This document shows positions 63,090 to 64,000 of a DNA stretch of 64,000 nt, piece by piece. A model generated the notes under the pieces. It saw nothing but the letters and a program-made list of their open reading frames with translations, was not told where the DNA came from and did not search any database. The position numbers were made by a program, and so were the translations under genes. The DNA lies in NCBI GenBank assembly GCA_002428965.1, contig DIYI01000011.1:1-64000 (forward strand). The letters are read 5' to 3'. This stretch comes from Jejuia sp. UBA6058. GTDB lineage: Bacteria > Bacteroidota > Bacteroidia > Flavobacteriales > Flavobacteriaceae. Each line of letters opens with the position of its first letter. Position 1 is the first letter of the stretch.

Positions 63090-64000
63090 ATGAAGCGCAG
63101 GGACTTTATTGTTAAAACTTCAAAGACAAGTATAGCGCTTTCCGCTTTGGGAATGTATGCTTGTAAAAATTCAAAGGAAAATAAAATTAGCGCAACTGAT
63201 GCGGCCGATGTCGAGGAAACTTCTAAAGAACTGTTTTTCAAAATCTCTTTGGCACAATGGTCTTTGCACAGAGCTTTATTTGATGGAAGTTTGGATAATT
63301 TAGACTTTGCCGCTAAATCGAGAAGTTTAGGTTGTGAAGGAGTAGAGTATGTCAATGGGTTTTTTAAGGACAAGGCAAAAGACATGGTCTATCTTAAAGA
63401 AATGAAATTTAGAGCTAATGCTGAAGGACAACAAAACGTACTAATAATGATAGATGGTGAAGGTGGTCTTGCTGATGCAGATACTTCCAAAAGACTTGAA
63501 GCTATAGAAAATCATTATAAATGGGTGGAAGCAGCACACTTTTTAGGATGTCATGCTATTAGAGTGAATTTAGCAGGAGCTAATGATTACGAAGAAGGCA
63601 TAAAAGCAGGTGTAGATTCATTGGTTAAACTATCTGAATTTGCTAAAGGCTCTAATATTAATGTTTTAGTTGAAAACCACGGTGGATTTTCTTCAAATGG
63701 GGAATGGATGCATCAGGTGTTTTCGCAAATAAAGAATGAAAATTGTGGTACACTTCCAGATTTTGGAAACTTTTGTATCACCAAAGGAGAGAAGGATGAA
63801 AAGGGGATAAGACCCTGCTTGGAAGGATACGATCGTTATAAAGGCATGCAAGAATTGTTGCCTTTTGCCAAGGCTGTAAGTGCAAAATCTTATGATTTTG
63901 ATGCGAATGGAAATGAAACTACTATTGATTATAAACGCGTAATGCAAATGGTCAAGGATACTGGATATAATGGTTTTGTAGGCGTGGAATATGAGGGTAG
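63090..64000 (+). CDS. secreted sugar phosphate isomerase/epimerase-like protein (partial, cut by the window end)
   Basis: The ATG at 63090 opens an uninterrupted frame of at least 303 codons to the end of the window. It starts MKRRDFIVKTSKTSIALSAL, a twin-arginine signal followed by a lipobox-like GMYAC (Cys25). The mature chain has a TIM-barrel pattern (FKISLAQWSLHRALFDG, GCHAIRVNLAG, NVLVENHGGFSSNGEW, TLPDFGNFCI, FVGVEYEG) with Glu, Asp and His metal-site candidates. Members near GMC/DUF1080 genes act on keto-sugars in other Bacteroidota. It lies 100 bp after the AraC gene. The 3' end is unseen. Confidence 0.85.
   Translation, partial: MKRRDFIVKTSKTSIALSALGMYACKNSKENKISATDAADVEETSKELFFKISLAQWSLHRALFDGSLDNLDFAAKSRSLGCEGVEYVNGFFKDKAKDMVYLKEMKFRANAEGQQNVLIMIDGEGGLADADTSKRLEAIENHYKWVEAAHFLGCHAIRVNLAGANDYEEGIKAGVDSLVKLSEFAKGSNINVLVENHGGFSSNGEWMHQVFSQIKNENCGTLPDFGNFCITKGEKDEKGIRPCLEGYDRYKGMQELLPFAKAVSAKSYDFDANGNETTIDYKRVMQMVKDTGYNGFVGVEYEG

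Noticed and set aside
1..64000. CRISPR arrays, tRNA and rRNA genes, IS elements
   Set aside because: No regularly spaced direct repeats of CRISPR type, no tRNA cloverleaf with T-arm consensus, no rRNA signature and no transposase were recognised by eye.

Overview
The window looks like a chromosome segment from a marine-type member of the Flavobacteriaceae (Bacteroidota). The evidence is the low GC content, the TAnnTTTG promoter elements in place of a sigma70 -10 box, the near absence of Shine-Dalgarno sequences, and family content typical of the phylum: DUF5686 barrels, GLPGLI proteins, an outer-membrane barrel with a CarboxypepD_reg domain, and a metK leader that resembles SAM-II. The genus cannot be fixed from the sequence alone. 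No rRNA, tRNA, CRISPR array, prophage or insertion sequence was seen.

Region 1 (1-2.5 kb) is the most unusual part. A tyrosine recombinase (1400-2479, +) diverges from a DUF6544-type membrane gene (104-1228, -). That gene is bounded by matching TGTTAGCCAC / GTGGCTAACA boxes, and its 3' end carries a long imperfect hairpin closed by AAC/GTT. This is the geometry of an integron: integrase, attI-like junction, then a first cassette carrying its own attC. The recombinase ends in an IntI-like SPLD tail but lacks the extra IntI insertion. The array would continue to the left of the window.

Region 2 (2.5-9 kb) is core metabolism: thyA, a CNT nucleoside permease, a bifunctional-nuclease/UVR protein, etfA and etfB, and the pyruvate dehydrogenase E1 beta gene. 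Region 3 (9-26 kb) holds a DUF5686 outer-membrane protein, a GH3 glycosidase, two secreted proteins of unknown function, a candidate small RNA, a di-haem cytochrome c peroxidase lipoprotein, an M1 peptidase, soluble and membrane pyrophosphatases, a DsbD-like reductase and a deoxynucleoside kinase.

Region 4 (26-35 kb) is a signalling and envelope locus. A histidine kinase and an OmpR-type regulator are divergent from three tandem GLPGLI genes and an outer-membrane beta-barrel gene. Three GTTAAC direct repeats on an exact 10-bp period lie between the two arms and are the likely operator. Region 5 (35-46 kb) has metK behind a SAM-II-like riboswitch, the ilvD-ilvB-ilvN-ilvC-ilvA branched-chain amino-acid operon behind a structured leader, and gapN.

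Region 6 (46-64 kb) combines azurin-type copper proteins, two DUF1080 (3-keto-disaccharide hydrolase-like) proteins, and an 11-gene minus-strand run. The run reads gluconate-2-dehydrogenase-subunit-3-like, GMC oxidoreductase, subunit 3, DUF1080, TMEM220, then a complete eboA-B-C-D-E-F cluster. It diverges from an AraC regulator, which is followed by a secreted sugar-phosphate-isomerase-like protein cut by the window end. I infer oxidative (3-keto) glycoside processing in the periplasm, linked genetically to the still enigmatic EBO metabolite-trafficking system.
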